Shown: positions 41,203 through 52,535 of the stretch, piece by piece
How the letters are laid out: each line of letters starts with the position of its first letter
Position numbering within the stretch: position 1 is the stretch's first letter
Origin: Corynebacterium uropygiale
GTDB taxonomy: Bacteria > Actinomycetota > Actinomycetes > Mycobacteriales > Mycobacteriaceae
Direction of reading: 5' to 3'
Length of the DNA: 64,000 bases
Assembly: GCF_021568315.1 (NCBI RefSeq)
Contig: NZ_JAKGSI010000001.1
Span: 186,001 to 250,000, forward strand
Translations under genes and position numbers: made by a program
Notes under the pieces: generated by a model
Told to the model about the DNA's origin: nothing
The model's input: only the letters and a program-made list of their open reading frames with translations
Database searches by the model: none

Positions 41203-41350
41203 AGGGGCGCGGAGTTCTCAGAAGCAGCATGCACGGCCCCGCGAAAAACAGGCTCTGAGCTGGCCTGATCGCAGGGCCGCTGTCATGTCCGACCCGTCTT
41301 GTAGACTCATCGGCACTATCGACACACAACCGAGAACCGAGGGGGATCTC

Positions 41351-42001
41351 ATGACTCAGACACTGCAGACGACGGCCCAGGCAGCGGGGACAGCGGACCC
41401 GGATGTGATCCGAGGGGAGGACGGGGTGCTGCGGCCCCGGTGGGCGGCGAAGGATGAGCTCCTTCGCGCCTATTACGACGAGGAATGGGGATTCCCCGTC
41501 CGCGATGAACAGGGAATCTTCGAACGCATCTGCCTGGAAGGTTTCCAATCGGGGCTGTCCTGGTCCACGATTCTGCGAAAGCGGCCAGCCTTCCGGGAGG
41601 TCTGCGAGGGCTTCGATCCCGAGAAGGTGGCCTCCTTTGGGGAGAAGACAATAGCGGAGCTTCTTGCCGATGAGCGGATTATCCGCAATCCCCGGAAGAT
41701 CCACGCGATGATTCGCAATGCCCGCGCCACCCTCCAGCTGCGAGAGGCAGAAGGGCTTGCGGATCTCGTGTGGAGTTTCGAGGAGCCGGAACCGCACCCC
41801 TGGCGATGCTGGGCGGATATTCCCAGCTCCACCCCGGCATCCGCCGCGCTGGCGCGCCGGCTCAAAGCCGCAGGCTTTTCTTTCGTGGGGCCCACGACGA
41901 TGTTCGCACTCATGCAAGCCATTGGCATCATCAACTGCCGTGTTCCCCTGGGAGGGGAGGAATCCCGCCGAGAACCGGGAGCTGGGCACCTTCCCCTTTA
42001 A
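41351..42001 (+). CDS. tag: DNA-3-methyladenine glycosylase I family protein lacking the zinc ligands
   Basis: Protein of 216 residues with Tag family stretches AYYDEEWGFPVRDEQGIFER, ICLEGFQSGLSWSTILRKR (catalytic Glu kept), IRNPRKIHAMIRNARA, STPASAALARRLKAAGFSFV and MQAIGIIN. It would excise 3-methyladenine from DNA. Compared with E. coli Tag, all four zinc-snap ligands (Cys4, His17, His175, Cys179) appear replaced (Pro, Tyr, Arg, Gly), so the ends of the chain are not tied by zinc. The ATG at 41351 follows GAGGGGG. Confidence 0.88.
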   Translation: MTQTLQTTAQAAGTADPDVIRGEDGVLRPRWAAKDELLRAYYDEEWGFPVRDEQGIFERICLEGFQSGLSWSTILRKRPAFREVCEGFDPEKVASFGEKTIAELLADERIIRNPRKIHAMIRNARATLQLREAEGLADLVWSFEEPEPHPWRCWADIPSSTPASAALARRLKAAGFSFVGPTTMFALMQAIGIINCRVPLGGEESRREPGAGHLPL

Positions 42002-42083
42002 TGCGAGGATTCTTATGTGTGCGGGTATCGTGGGCAGACATCAGAGCTGCCCGCAGGTGGGTTGATTGAGCGGAAGGAGAGAG

Positions 42084-42803
42084 ATGAGAGTGAGAATGCG
42101 GCGGATACTCGCGGGGATCGGTGTGAGTGCGGCGCTCGCAAGCGGAATGGCCTTCGCGCCGGGAATCGTTCCTGGGGCGGAGCAACTGCCATCGGCCCAC
42201 GCCGTCGAAGGCGGACGCGATGCTCTTTGGCAGCCATGGACCGCCAAGGTCACCGCCGAGGGCTCGCTCTGCACGGGCTCAGTCATTGGCCCCCACTGGG
42301 TACTCACCGCCGCGCACTGCGTGGGAGAAGAAGAGGCGGCGCACGGGGCCGTGAGCGCCGGGGCACGCGCCGAGCGCACCGCGGCGATCGACCGGGTCAT
42401 TCACGCCCCCGGCGGGGCTGACGCCGCCCTCATCCACACGGCCACCTCCCTAGGAGTGCGCCCTGTCTCTCTCCCCGTGCCGGGGCCCATCCCTCACCAG
42501 CCGGGACAATTCTCCGGGTGGGGCCACGGGCGCTACCCGCTGCAGACGGGCTCGGCCACCGTCGTGGGGGAGTACCGCGATCATCACCGGGGAGAGGCGC
42601 GCATGCTCGTCACCCATTCCACGCGGGGCGCCCAGGAGCCCGGGGATTCCGGCGGACCATTCCACATTGGCCCCGTGCTCTACGGGGTGTTGTCCTCCAC
42701 CGGGGCCCGTGACCCGCAAGGCCACGTTGACGCAAACTACACGGCCGTTGACCAGCTCATTCCGTGGATATATCGGACCATTGGAGAAAACAGTTTTCAC
42801 TAA
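42084..42803 (+). CDS. Secreted trypsin-like serine protease
   Basis: Protein of 239 residues. A signal peptide (basic MRVRMRRI, hydrophobic to about 30, cleavage near AHA-VE) precedes a chymotrypsin-fold domain. Triad: His in WVLTAAHCVG, Asp in GGADAALIH, Ser in PGDSGGPFHIG. It is short for the family, with only one cysteine in LCTG and one in AHC forming the usual disulfide. Likely exported as an active or self-cleaved enzyme of unknown target. GGAGAGAG lies just before the ATG at 42084. Confidence 0.87.
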   Translation: MRVRMRRILAGIGVSAALASGMAFAPGIVPGAEQLPSAHAVEGGRDALWQPWTAKVTAEGSLCTGSVIGPHWVLTAAHCVGEEEAAHGAVSAGARAERTAAIDRVIHAPGGADAALIHTATSLGVRPVSLPVPGPIPHQPGQFSGWGHGRYPLQTGSATVVGEYRDHHRGEARMLVTHSTRGAQEPGDSGGPFHIGPVLYGVLSSTGARDPQGHVDANYTAVDQLIPWIYRTIGENSFH

Positions 42804-42826
42804 CGACGCCTTGATGAAAACGTCCG

Positions 42827-42832
42827 TAGGGT
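42827..42832 (+). promoter_or_regulatory. -10 box of the formaldehyde dehydrogenase gene, leaderless
   Basis: TAGGGT with 8 nt to the ATG at 42841. Confidence 0.45.
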
Positions 42833-42840
42833 AGGGGCAT

Positions 42841-43935
42841 ATGAGTACCACAGTTCAAGGAATCATCGCACGCGCCCAAGGCGAACCAGTTGAACAAGTA
42901 GAGATCGTTATTCCGGACCCGGGTCCCAACGATGTCATCGTGAAGATCCAGGCCTGCGGGGTCTGCCACACTGACCTCGCGTATCGCGACGGGGACATCG
43001 AGGATGCCTTCCCCTTCCTCCTCGGCCACGAGGCGGCCGGGATCGTCGAGCAGATCGGTGAGGATGTCACCCACGTCGCAGAAGGGGACTTCGTCATCCT
43101 CAACTGGCGGGCCGTCTGCGGGGAGTGTCGCGCCTGTCGCAAGGGCGAACCCCAATACTGCTTTAGTACCCACAACGCCTCGGCGCGGATGACTCTCACC
43201 GACGGCACCGAGCTCACCCCGGCACTGGGGATCGGCGCCTTCGCGGAGAAGACCCTCGTTCATGAGGGGCAGTGCACCAAGGTCAACCCCGAGGAGGACC
43301 CGGCCGCCGCCGGCCTGCTCGGCTGCGGCATCATGGCTGGCCTCGGCGCCGCGGTGAACACCGCCCGCATCCGTCGAGGAGAATCCGTGGCGGTCTTCGG
43401 CTGCGGTGGAGTCGGGATGGCGGCCATCGCGGGCGCCGTGCTCAATGGCGCATCCACCGTCATCGCGGTGGACATTGATGATCGTAAGCTGGAGAAAGCG
43501 CGCAGCTTCGGTGCCACGCACACCATCAATAACAAGGGGCTCAGCACCGAGGAGGTGGCCGAGCGCATCGCCGAGATCAACGGCGGGGTGGGGACCGACG
43601 TCACCATCGACGCCGTCGGCATCATGCCCACGTGGCAGCAAGCCTTCTACTCCCGCGACTTCGCCGGGCGCATGGTCATGGTGGGCGTGCCCAACCTCAC
43701 CGACCACGTCGACATCCCGGCCATCGACCTCTATTCCCGCGGCGGCTCGGTGAGCCCAGCCTGGTACGGCGACTGCCTCCCCGAGCGAGACTTCCCCGCC
43801 TATGTGGACCTGCACCTGCAGGGGCGCTTCCCGCTGGGGGACTTCGTCTCGGAGAAGATCGGCCTCGGTGACATCGAGCGCGCCTTCGAGACCATGAAGA
43901 AGGGCGATGTCCTGCGCTCCGTGGTGGTGCTCTGA
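42841..43935 (+). CDS. mscR: Mycothiol-dependent formaldehyde dehydrogenase / S-nitrosomycothiol reductase
   Basis: Zinc-dependent medium-chain dehydrogenase of 364 residues. Catalytic zinc ligands in CGVCHTDL and GHEAAG; structural zinc site in [18 protein letters not shown]-binding [13 protein letters not shown] (about 185-197). It oxidises S-hydroxymethyl-mycothiol to S-formylmycothiol and can reduce S-nitrosomycothiol. The call rests on its class III ADH-like sequence and on the following metallo-hydrolase gene, a pairing known from Rv2259-Rv2260 and cg0387-cg0388 (adhE in C. glutamicum). The stop shares a base with the next start (TGATG). Confidence 0.9.
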   Translation: MSTTVQGIIARAQGEPVEQVEIVIPDPGPNDVIVKIQACGVCHTDLAYRDGDIEDAFPFLLGHEAAGIVEQIGEDVTHVAEGDFVILNWRAVCGECRACRKGEPQYCFSTHNASARMTLTDGTELTPALGIGAFAEKTLVHEGQCTKVNPEEDPAAAGLLGCGIMAGLGAAVNTARIRRGESVAVFGCGGVGMAAIAGAVLNGASTVIAVDIDDRKLEKARSFGATHTINNKGLSTEEVAERIAEINGGVGTDVTIDAVGIMPTWQQAFYSRDFAGRMVMVGVPNLTDHVDIPAIDLYSRGGSVSPAWYGDCLPERDFPAYVDLHLQGRFPLGDFVSEKIGLGDIERAFETMKKGDVLRSVVVL

Positions 43936-44567
43936 TGCCGGGGCTCAGCATCGACCACGTCCTCACCCACGGGACCTTCGCCCTCGACGGCGGGGAATGG
44001 GAAGTCGATAACAACATCTGGATCGTCGGGGACGAGTCCGAGGTGTTCGTCATCGACGCAGCTCATGACGCCCAGCCGATCATCGAGGCCGTCGGGAACC
44101 GCCACGTCAAAGGCATCCTGTGCACCCACGCGCACAATGATCACATCACCGTGGCGCCCGAACTCTCCCGCGCCTTCGACGCCCCCATCTGGGTCCACCC
44201 CGGGGACGACATGCTGTGGACCGACACCCACCCCGAGCTCTCCCATGAGGACCTCGCCGACGGGCAGGAATTCAGCATCGCGGGAGCCTCACTCCGGGTC
44301 CTCAACACCCCAGGGCATTCCCCCGGATCCTGCTGCTTCTACCTCCCCGAAGCCAACGAGCTCTTCTCCGGGGACACCCTCTTCCAAGGCGGGCCCGGGG
44401 CCACCGGGGGACGCTCCTACACGTCCTTCCCCACAATCATCGACTCCATCCGCGGCTCCCTGCTCACCCTGCCAGCCGAGACCATCGTGCACACCGGGCA
44501 CGGGGACCACACCAGCATCGGGGCGGAAGCCCCGCACCTGGAAGAATGGATCCGGCGGGGCTACTAA
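43935..44567 (+). CDS. MBL-fold hydrolase partner of MscR, probable S-formylmycothiol hydrolase
   Basis: Protein of 210 residues with the glyoxalase II-type metal motif THAHNDHITVAPE, then LNTPGHSPGSCCFYL, LFSGDTLFQGGPG and VHTGHGDHTSIG. Translationally coupled to mscR by a 1-nt overlap. It likely hydrolyses the S-formylmycothiol made by MscR to formate and mycothiol; this step is inferred from gene pairing. Confidence 0.85.
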   Translation: MPGLSIDHVLTHGTFALDGGEWEVDNNIWIVGDESEVFVIDAAHDAQPIIEAVGNRHVKGILCTHAHNDHITVAPELSRAFDAPIWVHPGDDMLWTDTHPELSHEDLADGQEFSIAGASLRVLNTPGHSPGSCCFYLPEANELFSGDTLFQGGPGATGGRSYTSFPTIIDSIRGSLLTLPAETIVHTGHGDHTSIGAEAPHLEEWIRRGY

Positions 44568-44610
44568 AGCCGCAACGCCCCACCACCTCACCGCCCCAGG
44601 ACACAGCAGA

Positions 44611-44637
44611 GCGCCCTCCCCCGTGCGGGGAGGGCGC
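44611..44637. terminator. Hairpin terminator between convergent genes
   Basis: GCGCCCTCCCC (44611-44621) pairs perfectly with GGGGAGGGCGC (44627-44637). It lies between the MBL gene end and the end of the leftward DsbA-like gene. Confidence 0.8.
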
Positions 44638-44668
44638 CGTGCGTATCGTCGGGCAAGTCCTCGCAGGC

Positions 44669-45706
44669 CTACTTGACCTCCGGAACCTGGACCTCACCAT
44701 TGGCGGTCTTCGCCAGCTCCTGCTGGATCACCGCGGCGAACTGCTCCGCCGGCTGGGCGCCACTGACAAACTGGGTGCCCACGAAGAAGGACGGGGTGCC
44801 AGAGATACCGATGCTCTGCGCATACTGCTGGGCCTCCGCGATCGGCTTCTCAAAGCGATCGCTCGTCGCATCCTTGGTGAACTTCTCCACGTCGGGAACC
44901 TGGACATCCTTGGCCAGCTGGACATAATCATCCTTGCTGAGCTTCTGGTCCTTCTCCAGGGTGCTGACCTTTTCAAAGAGGGCGTCCTTGTACTCGCGGA
45001 ACTTGTTCTGCGCCGCGGCCGCCCGGGCAGCCTTCGCCGCCGCCATGGAATCCTTGCCGTGCAGCGGCACGTCATTCCACTCGATGCGGACCAGGCCCTT
45101 GTCCACATAATCCTTCACGAGCTGCGGCTCCACCTGGGAATTAAAGCGCAGGCAGAAGGGGCAGTAGTAGTCGGAGAACATCGAAATGACGACGGGGGCA
45201 TCAGCGGCGCCCATCGCCATGGGGTCCGAGACATTCCGGCGGTGCACCGCCAGCACATCCGAGGCATTCTGCGGCTCACGGCCCGGGCCGGAAATTGTCG
45301 CATCAAAGCTGCCATCATCCTTGGCCCGCGGCACATCCGTCGCCTTCCCTGCCTTCGCGTGGGAGGCGATCTGCGCGGTGGTGGGGGTCGCGGTGTTCTG
45401 CCCCCACACGTAGCCGCCCGCGACGGCGAGGACAAGGAGCACCAGGGCCGTCACCCACGCCACCGGGGGAATCGCCGACCAGGAGCGACGCGGGGAGGCG
45501 CCCTCCGAGCCCTCCGCGTCCGCCGCCTCGGGGAGAGAATCCCCTTCCGGCTGGTGGGCCTCCTCGGGGGCGGCTCCCGCCTGGCCCACCTGGCCCGGCT
45601 CAGCCGCCTGGCCCGCATGGCCCGCCTCCTGCGGGGTCTCCGCGCCCTGCGTGTCCCGCTGGTCCTTCGCGTTGTGCTCTTCGCTGTTCTCGGCGTTCGT
45701 GCTCAT
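44669..45706 (-). CDS. Membrane-anchored DsbA-like thiol-disulfide oxidoreductase
   Basis: Protein of 345 residues. An acidic, Ala/Glu/Gly-rich cytoplasmic N-terminus of about 80 residues is followed by one membrane helix (about 82-100) and an outside DsbA/thioredoxin-4 domain. The active site is SDYYCPFCLRFNS (CPFC), and the cis-Pro loop is GISGTPSFFVG. It should form or shuffle disulfides in exported proteins, for example the protease and secreted proteins nearby. It differs from the CPHC motif of MdbA, so I do not assign that name. It is the last gene on the leftward strand after rmlA, 33 bp apart. Confidence 0.85.
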   Translation of the reverse strand: MSTNAENSEEHNAKDQRDTQGAETPQEAGHAGQAAEPGQVGQAGAAPEEAHQPEGDSLPEAADAEGSEGASPRRSWSAIPPVAWVTALVLLVLAVAGGYVWGQNTATPTTAQIASHAKAGKATDVPRAKDDGSFDATISGPGREPQNASDVLAVHRRNVSDPMAMGAADAPVVISMFSDYYCPFCLRFNSQVEPQLVKDYVDKGLVRIEWNDVPLHGKDSMAAAKAARAAAAQNKFREYKDALFEKVSTLEKDQKLSKDDYVQLAKDVQVPDVEKFTKDATSDRFEKPIAEAQQYAQSIGISGTPSFFVGTQFVSGAQPAEQFAAVIQQELAKTANGEVQVPEVK

Positions 45707-45739
45707 AGGTGTCCAGGGTAGTCAACGCACCCGCGAGTT

Positions 45740-46642
45740 CTAGAGCTGGGGGCGGGGCAGGGCGGCGGCGTCGAGAAGGTAGCGCCCATAGCCGGACTTC
45801 TCCAGCGCCCGGCCGAGTGTGCGCAGGTGCTCGGCGTCGATGAGCCCTGCGCGATAGGCAGCAACCTCCGGGCTGCCGATGATCTGCCCGGTGCGTTTTT
45901 GCAGCACCTCCACGTAGGCGGAGGCTTCGCTCATGGAGTCGATCGTGCCGGTGTCGAGCCACACATCGCCGTGGTGCATGGTGTGCACGCGGAGGCGTCC
46001 GGCCTGCAGGTAGGCGTCGTTGACGCTGGTGATTTCGAGTTCCCCGCGCGCGGAGGGGGTGATGGTGCGGGCGATGTCCACCACGGCGTTGTCGTAGAAG
46101 TACAAGCCGACCACCGCGTAGTGGGACTTCGGGGTGTCGGGTTTCTCCTCGATGCTGATGGCCCGCCCTGCCTCGTCGAATTCGACGACGCCATAGCGCT
46201 CCGGCCGAGCGACCTTATAGGCGAAGATCGTGCCGCCGCTGCCACCGGCGGGGCCCTCGTCGATCCGCCGTGCTTCCGCCGCCAGGGAGGTGGTGAAGCC
46301 GTGGCCGTCGAAGATGTTGTCCCCCAGGACGAGCGCCACGCTGTCCCCGCCGATGAACTCCTCGCCGATGAGGAAAGCCTGCGCCAGCCCATCGGGGGAG
46401 GGCTGGACGGCGTAACTCAGGCTGATGCCCCACTCGCTGCCGTCGCCAAGGAGGCGGCGGAAGGCGTCGGCGTCGCCGGGGGTGGTGATGATGAGGATCT
46501 CGCGGATGCCCGCCTCGATGAGCGTGCTGAGCGGGTAGTACACCATCGGCTTGTCGTAGATGGGCATGAGCTGCTTGGAGATGGCCCGCGTGATGGGGTA
46601 GAGCCGCGTCCCGGAGCCGCCCGCCAGGATGATGCCTTTCAT
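45740..46642 (-). CDS. rmlA: Glucose-1-phosphate thymidylyltransferase
   Basis: Protein of 300 residues. Nucleotide-binding [16 protein letters not shown] at the start, then [26 protein letters not shown] and [16 protein letters not shown] are hallmark RmlA stretches. It joins dTTP and glucose-1-phosphate to give dTDP-glucose, the first step of dTDP-L-rhamnose synthesis. It overlaps the rmlCD stop by one base (TGATG). The usual length is about 290. Confidence 0.96.
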   Translation of the reverse strand: MKGIILAGGSGTRLYPITRAISKQLMPIYDKPMVYYPLSTLIEAGIREILIITTPGDADAFRRLLGDGSEWGISLSYAVQPSPDGLAQAFLIGEEFIGGDSVALVLGDNIFDGHGFTTSLAAEARRIDEGPAGGSGGTIFAYKVARPERYGVVEFDEAGRAISIEEKPDTPKSHYAVVGLYFYDNAVVDIARTITPSARGELEITSVNDAYLQAGRLRVHTMHHGDVWLDTGTIDSMSEASAYVEVLQKRTGQIIGSPEVAAYRAGLIDAEHLRTLGRALEKSGYGRYLLDAAALPRPQL

Positions 46643-48117
46643 CAGGATTCCTCCTCGGGCAGGATGTCGTCGAGGGCCTCCCGCCAATCCCGCGGCGTCC
46701 AGCCGGTGGCGATGATCTTCTCCAGGGAGAATGTCGACGACGACGGCCTCGGCGCCATGACCGGCGGGGCGTTGCGGGTTCGCTGGGCGGATTCGCGCCG
46801 GGAGTGCTCGTACTCGGCGGTGCTTACGGGCTGGACGCGCTCGGGGTCGGCCCCGCAGCGGCGGAAGACCTCGCGGGCGAGCTCGGCGAAGCTCAGCGCC
46901 GGGCCGGTGTTGCTTAGGTGGTAGATCCCGCCGGGGGCGCCGCTGGCCAGGAGGTGCATGATCCCGTCGGCGAGGTCGCGGGCAAGAGTGGGGCGCCCGA
47001 CTTGGTCCTCGACGACGCTGGGATTGATGTCTCGGCCCGCCAGGTCCATCATGGTGCGCACAAAGTTCGGGCCCTCGCCGATGACCCAGGAGGTCCGCAC
47101 CACCAGGGCGCCGGGGGAGCGGAGAACGGCCTGCTCGCCGGCTGCTTTGGATTGGCCGTACACGTTGAGCGGGGCGGGGAGGTCGGACTCCTGCCACGTC
47201 GGGGCGCTGCCGTCGAAGACATAGTCGGTGGACACGTGGACGAGGGGGATGCCGTGGGCTGCCGCGATGTCCGCGAGCCGCCCGGGGAGCACGGCGTTGA
47301 GCGCCCAGGCCTTCTTCCGGCCTTCGGGAGTCTCGGCCGCGTCGACCTGGGTGTAGGCGGCGGCGTTGATGATCGCCCGGTAGCTGGACCAGTCCAGGTC
47401 GCCGTCGGCCTGCGGATCCCGGGCGAGCTCCTCCAGGTCGAGGAGGCGCGCCGGGTCGGAGGCGCCCTTCGGCGGGCGGTGGGTGGTGAACTCGAACTCG
47501 TCGGCCATGTCGTGCTCGGCGGCATAGGCGCGCAGCGCGCGGGCCAGCTGCCCCGTGCTCCCGATGACGAGGATCCGGCGTGGGGCGGCGGGGGTCACCT
47601 CGGAGAGGAGCGGGTGGTAGCGATCCTTATCGGAGACGATGGCCTCGGAGAGCGGGATCGGCCAGGGGATGTTGAGGGTGGGGTCACCGAGGTTCACCGC
47701 GAGGTAGTGGACCGAGGGGCTCCAGTGCGCGGTGACGAGGTAGCTATACACCGTGTTGTCGTCCAAGGTCTGGAAGCCATTGGCCACGCCGCGCGGCACG
47801 AAGACCGCGGTATCCGGGCCGATCTCGTGGGTGACGACCTCGCCGAAGGTGGGGGAGTCCCGGCGCAGATCGCACCAGGCCCCGAAGACGCGGCCGTGCC
47901 CCACGGAGATGAACTTGTCCCAGGGCTCGGCGTGGAGGCCGCGGGTGACGCCGCGCTCGGCGTTGAAGGAGATGTTGTTCTGGACGGGGCGGAAGTCGGG
48001 GAGCCCGGCGTCGACCATCTTCTCCCGCTGCCAGTTTTCCTTGAACCAGCCGCGCTCGTCGCCGTGGACGGCCAGCTCGCAGAAGAGGAGACCTTCAATC
48101 GCGGTGGTGCTGATCAT
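46642..48117 (-). CDS. rmlCD: Bifunctional RmlC-RmlD fusion (dTDP-rhamnose epimerase/reductase)
   Basis: Protein of 491 residues. Residues 1-185 form the RmlC cupin domain ([26 protein letters not shown] with the catalytic His, [11 protein letters not shown]). Residues about 190-485 form an RmlD short-chain dehydrogenase domain ([19 protein letters not shown] site, [20 protein letters not shown] with Tyr/Lys). Together they convert dTDP-4-keto-6-deoxyglucose to dTDP-L-rhamnose. The fused form is known in corynebacteria. 3 bp separate it from rmlB, and it is coupled to rmlA. Confidence 0.94.
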   Translation of the reverse strand: MISTTAIEGLLFCELAVHGDERGWFKENWQREKMVDAGLPDFRPVQNNISFNAERGVTRGLHAEPWDKFISVGHGRVFGAWCDLRRDSPTFGEVVTHEIGPDTAVFVPRGVANGFQTLDDNTVYSYLVTAHWSPSVHYLAVNLGDPTLNIPWPIPLSEAIVSDKDRYHPLLSEVTPAAPRRILVIGSTGQLARALRAYAAEHDMADEFEFTTHRPPKGASDPARLLDLEELARDPQADGDLDWSSYRAIINAAAYTQVDAAETPEGRKKAWALNAVLPGRLADIAAAHGIPLVHVSTDYVFDGSAPTWQESDLPAPLNVYGQSKAAGEQAVLRSPGALVVRTSWVIGEGPNFVRTMMDLAGRDINPSVVEDQVGRPTLARDLADGIMHLLASGAPGGIYHLSNTGPALSFAELAREVFRRCGADPERVQPVSTAEYEHSRRESAQRTRNAPPVMAPRPSSSTFSLEKIIATGWTPRDWREALDDILPEEES

Positions 48118-48120
48118 GCG

Positions 48121-49567
<1,447 letters not shown>

Positions 49568-49571
<4 letters not shown>

Positions 49572-50314
49572 GGCAACCTCTTTGCTAGTAGACCATCGGC
49601 GAGAATATTGACCCCATTCATGAGGGATTGTCCCTTACTCATCGAGTATTCCGTATAGAGAATATCGACGGGCTCCTCGGCCACTCGCCACCCATAGTTA
49701 TCCATGATGGTGACAAATTCGGAGGCGTGGGACATCCCATTCATCCGCAGATTGAGCTCCATGGCCGCCTTCTTGTTGAAGGCCCGCAGGCCATTGTGGG
49801 AGTCGGTGAGCCCCAGGCGCCGGGTGCGCGGGGAGAGAGCGACGACGATCTGCAGCACAATCCGCTTGATGAGCGGCACCTGATCGTGTTCCGCCCGGGG
49901 CCGGCCGAAGCGCGTTCCCACGACGATATCGAGCGGCTCCGTCCGCAGCCGATGGACCATCCGCTTGACGTCTTTGACCTGGTGTTGGCCGTCGGCATCG
50001 AAGGTGACGAAGTAGCAGGCCCCGGGTTGGGCGCGGGCGTATTCGACGCCCGTCTGGATCGCGGCACCCTGGCCGAGGTTCACCGGGTGGTTGACCAGGT
50101 GCGCGCCGGCGGCGTGGATCTCCTCGGCGGAGTTGTCCGCCGAGCCGTCGTTCACCGCCACAATGTTGGGAAACGTCTCGCGCGCGTGCTCAATGACTCC
50201 GCGGATCACCGTGCCCTCGTTGTAGCAGGGAATGATGAGCCACGTATCGGAAAAATCCTCCGGCGAGCCCTGGGGGCGCGGAGGTGTTGGGGAATGCGAA
50301 GGGGCTGCGTTCAT
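49568..50314 (-). CDS. Family 2 glycosyltransferase (DPM1/GT-A type)
   Basis: Protein of 248 residues. The start WLIIPCYNEGTVIRGVIEHA, NDGSADNS and VTFDADGQHQVKD (DxD) mark a GT-A family 2 enzyme of the polyprenyl-phosphate sugar synthase group. Without own membrane helices, it probably works with the DUF2304 protein it overlaps, making a lipid-linked sugar. Acceptor and sugar are unknown. Confidence 0.87.
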
Positions 50315-50321
50315 GATGGGT

Positions 50322-51245
50322 TCATGCTATCCCACCGGCGTGATGGTCGCGTCCTGGACGGTGGAAAAGGAGGACGTAGATCCGCCGAAGCAGCGGCAGG
50401 GGGAGCAGCCGAAAACCCGTGCGCAGTATCACGTTGAGGATGGCGCGCGGCCGATTCACGAGCCCGTTATCCATCAGCGTGGTCTGCATGTGCCACTCCT
50501 GGCGGATGACGGCCGGGTCCGCCCGGCGCTCCAGCATGGCAAAGCCCGCGCGGAAGAGGGTGAGCGGCTCTGGCATGTTGCCGAAGCGCGCCCCCGCCGA
50601 GAGCATCCGCACCCACAGGTCATAGTCCTCCATGCCGCGGATCTCCCGGTAGCCGCCCACGGCCCGCGCGGCCTCCGTGCGCAGGAGCACAGAGGGGTGG
50701 TTCACCGGGCAATTCCAGCGCGCGTAGGCGAGGATGTGCTCGTGCTCCTCGGGCAGCCGCCGCACCCCGAACAGTGCCTCCTCGGGGTTGGCGCCCTTCT
50801 CCACGGCCTCCGCATCAAACTCGGCCAGTGCAGTGCCGACGACGTCCAGCCGCCGCAGCGTCGCATAGCGCAGCTGTTTCTCCAGGCGCTCGGGGAGGGC
50901 GATGTCATCGGCATCGAGGCGAGCTGTCCACGTCGTCTCCACGAGCTGCAGGCCCGCCTGGCTAGCGACCCCGGCGCCGCTATTGAATTCCAGGCGGTGG
51001 ATGAGGAAGTGGGTGGGAAGCTCGGCATAGTGCTGCTCCCAGCGGCGGAGGACGTCGTTGAGGGAGGCGGTGAGGGGCCCGTCGGCCACCACGATGACCT
51101 GCTGCGGCGGGAGCGTCTGGGCGGCGATGCTGCGGAGGGCGGCGTCGAGGTGAGAGTCGGTGATCTTGTGATACACCGTGATGAGTACGGCGATGTCCGC
51201 CGGGGCGGGGGTGGTGGAGCCGGGGCTCGACTGTGTCTCAGACAT
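50322..51245 (-). CDS. Family 2 glycosyltransferase
   Basis: Protein of 307 residues. GT-A signs: IAVLITVYHKITDSHLDAAL, VIVVADGPL, TARLDADDIALPERL (DxD) and NHPSVLLRTEAARAVGGY, then GMEDYDLWVRM. It resembles rhamnosyl- or galactosyltransferases of polysaccharide clusters. With rmlABCD beside it, rhamnose from dTDP-rhamnose is a reasonable donor guess. 7 bp before the next gene of the cluster. Confidence 0.87.
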   Translation of the reverse strand: MSETQSSPGSTTPAPADIAVLITVYHKITDSHLDAALRSIAAQTLPPQQVIVVADGPLTASLNDVLRRWEQHYAELPTHFLIHRLEFNSGAGVASQAGLQLVETTWTARLDADDIALPERLEKQLRYATLRRLDVVGTALAEFDAEAVEKGANPEEALFGVRRLPEEHEHILAYARWNCPVNHPSVLLRTEAARAVGGYREIRGMEDYDLWVRMLSAGARFGNMPEPLTLFRAGFAMLERRADPAVIRQEWHMQTTLMDNGLVNRPRAILNVILRTGFRLLPLPLLRRIYVLLFHRPGRDHHAGGIA

Positions 51246-51290
51246 GCCTATACCTGCATAAATGACCGAAGCTATTCCTAATTCTCTGTA

Positions 51291-52532
51291 CTAACGAGTT
51301 GGATAGTAGCGGACCCCCGCCATGTGCACGGCCGCTCCGGCTAAAGGTCCAACCATAAGCGCGGTACAGACCCCCCATGTGAGGGTAGTGGGTAACAAAA
51401 GAATGAGGAAAGCGATGAGGGAGGCGCTCAGCCACCCGGCCACATAAAAGCCGTGCCGCTCCACCGCGAGGGCCGCCGCCCCGCTCATCATGAGCACACC
51501 CGTGCACGCGGAGGCGAAGGTGAGCACCGCGAGCGTCGGCCCCGGCACGAGGAATCCCTCCCCATAGAGCATCGACAGAATCCACGGGCCGATGAGCCAG
51601 GCTGCCACCGCCCCGACGAGCCCCACCCCAAGCACCGCCCCCACCGGCGCGAGCATCGTCTGCAGAATCCGCGCGCGATTCTCCACACAGCGCACGATGA
51701 GCGCGGACTGGAAACGGGTGAGCGGCACGAGGATCGGCGCCCGCGTGAGCGTCACCGCGAGAATGATCCCCGCCACGGTCACACCCGTCGCCTGGGCCGG
51801 CTCCGGGTGCACGCTCTGCGCCACCTGCACGAAGACAGGGAATCCCGTGATGAGCGCCGCCGAGGCTCCCGTCGCGGTCATCGCGGAGAGGGCTCGACGC
51901 CGCAACGCCCGGGCGTCGACATCCGCGACGGCGGCCAGAATCTCCCCCCGATCCCGGCTGAGCGCGAGGATGGCCAGCCAGGCCACCGAACCGATCACCG
52001 TGATGAGCATGAACGCCCCCAGACCCCAGCCGCAGGCCCAGGCCACGAGCGCGCAGCCGAGGCGCAGCGCCGCGTCGAGGGCGAGGAGCCCCGCATAGCG
52101 CCGCCACAGCCCGAGTCCGGAGAGCACCCCGGAGAGCACCGCCTGGAAGATGTAGCCGGCCAGGCCAAGGGCCATGATGATCGTGCCGCTCAGCCGGTGG
52201 CTCTCCACCATGAGTGGCATCCACAGAGCGGCGCTGAGCAGGACAATCGCCACCGCGATCGCGGCGATCTGCCCGCCCAGGCGCCAAGGGCGGCCGCGCC
52301 CCGCCGCCCCCGATCCCGCCGCCGTGGCGCCGGCGCCCTTCTCGCGGGCGTGGGAGATGCTGCGCGTCGTCTCCTGCATGAGGCCGTCCGTGCAGCCACC
52401 CAGGGCGAAGAAGAGCCCCCAATAGGCCTGGAACTGGTCGGCACCCGCGGCGCCCAGGGCCCAGGCCGCCAGGGAGATGACGATGAAACCCGAGGCGGCG
52501 GAGAAGATCGTGGCATAACTGAGCCAACGCAT
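51291..52532 (-). CDS. Polysaccharide/lipid flippase-like membrane protein (MVF/Wzx-like)
   Basis: Protein of 413 residues with about 12 hydrophobic segments and few charged residues, beginning MRWLSYATIFSAASGFIVIS. The overall layout is that of Wzx or MATE-like exporters of polysaccharide clusters, though sequence motifs are weak. It probably flips the lipid-linked product of the two glycosyltransferases. It starts 3 bp after the aminopeptidase stop, so it is in the same transcript. Confidence 0.72.
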   Translation of the reverse strand: MRWLSYATIFSAASGFIVISLAAWALGAAGADQFQAYWGLFFALGGCTDGLMQETTRSISHAREKGAGATAAGSGAAGRGRPWRLGGQIAAIAVAIVLLSAALWMPLMVESHRLSGTIIMALGLAGYIFQAVLSGVLSGLGLWRRYAGLLALDAALRLGCALVAWACGWGLGAFMLITVIGSVAWLAILALSRDRGEILAAVADVDARALRRRALSAMTATGASAALITGFPVFVQVAQSVHPEPAQATGVTVAGIILAVTLTRAPILVPLTRFQSALIVRCVENRARILQTMLAPVGAVLGVGLVGAVAAWLIGPWILSMLYGEGFLVPGPTLAVLTFASACTGVLMMSGAAALAVERHGFYVAGWLSASLIAFLILLLPTTLTWGVCTALMVGPLAGAAVHMAGVRYYPTR

Positions 52533-52535
52533 GGG

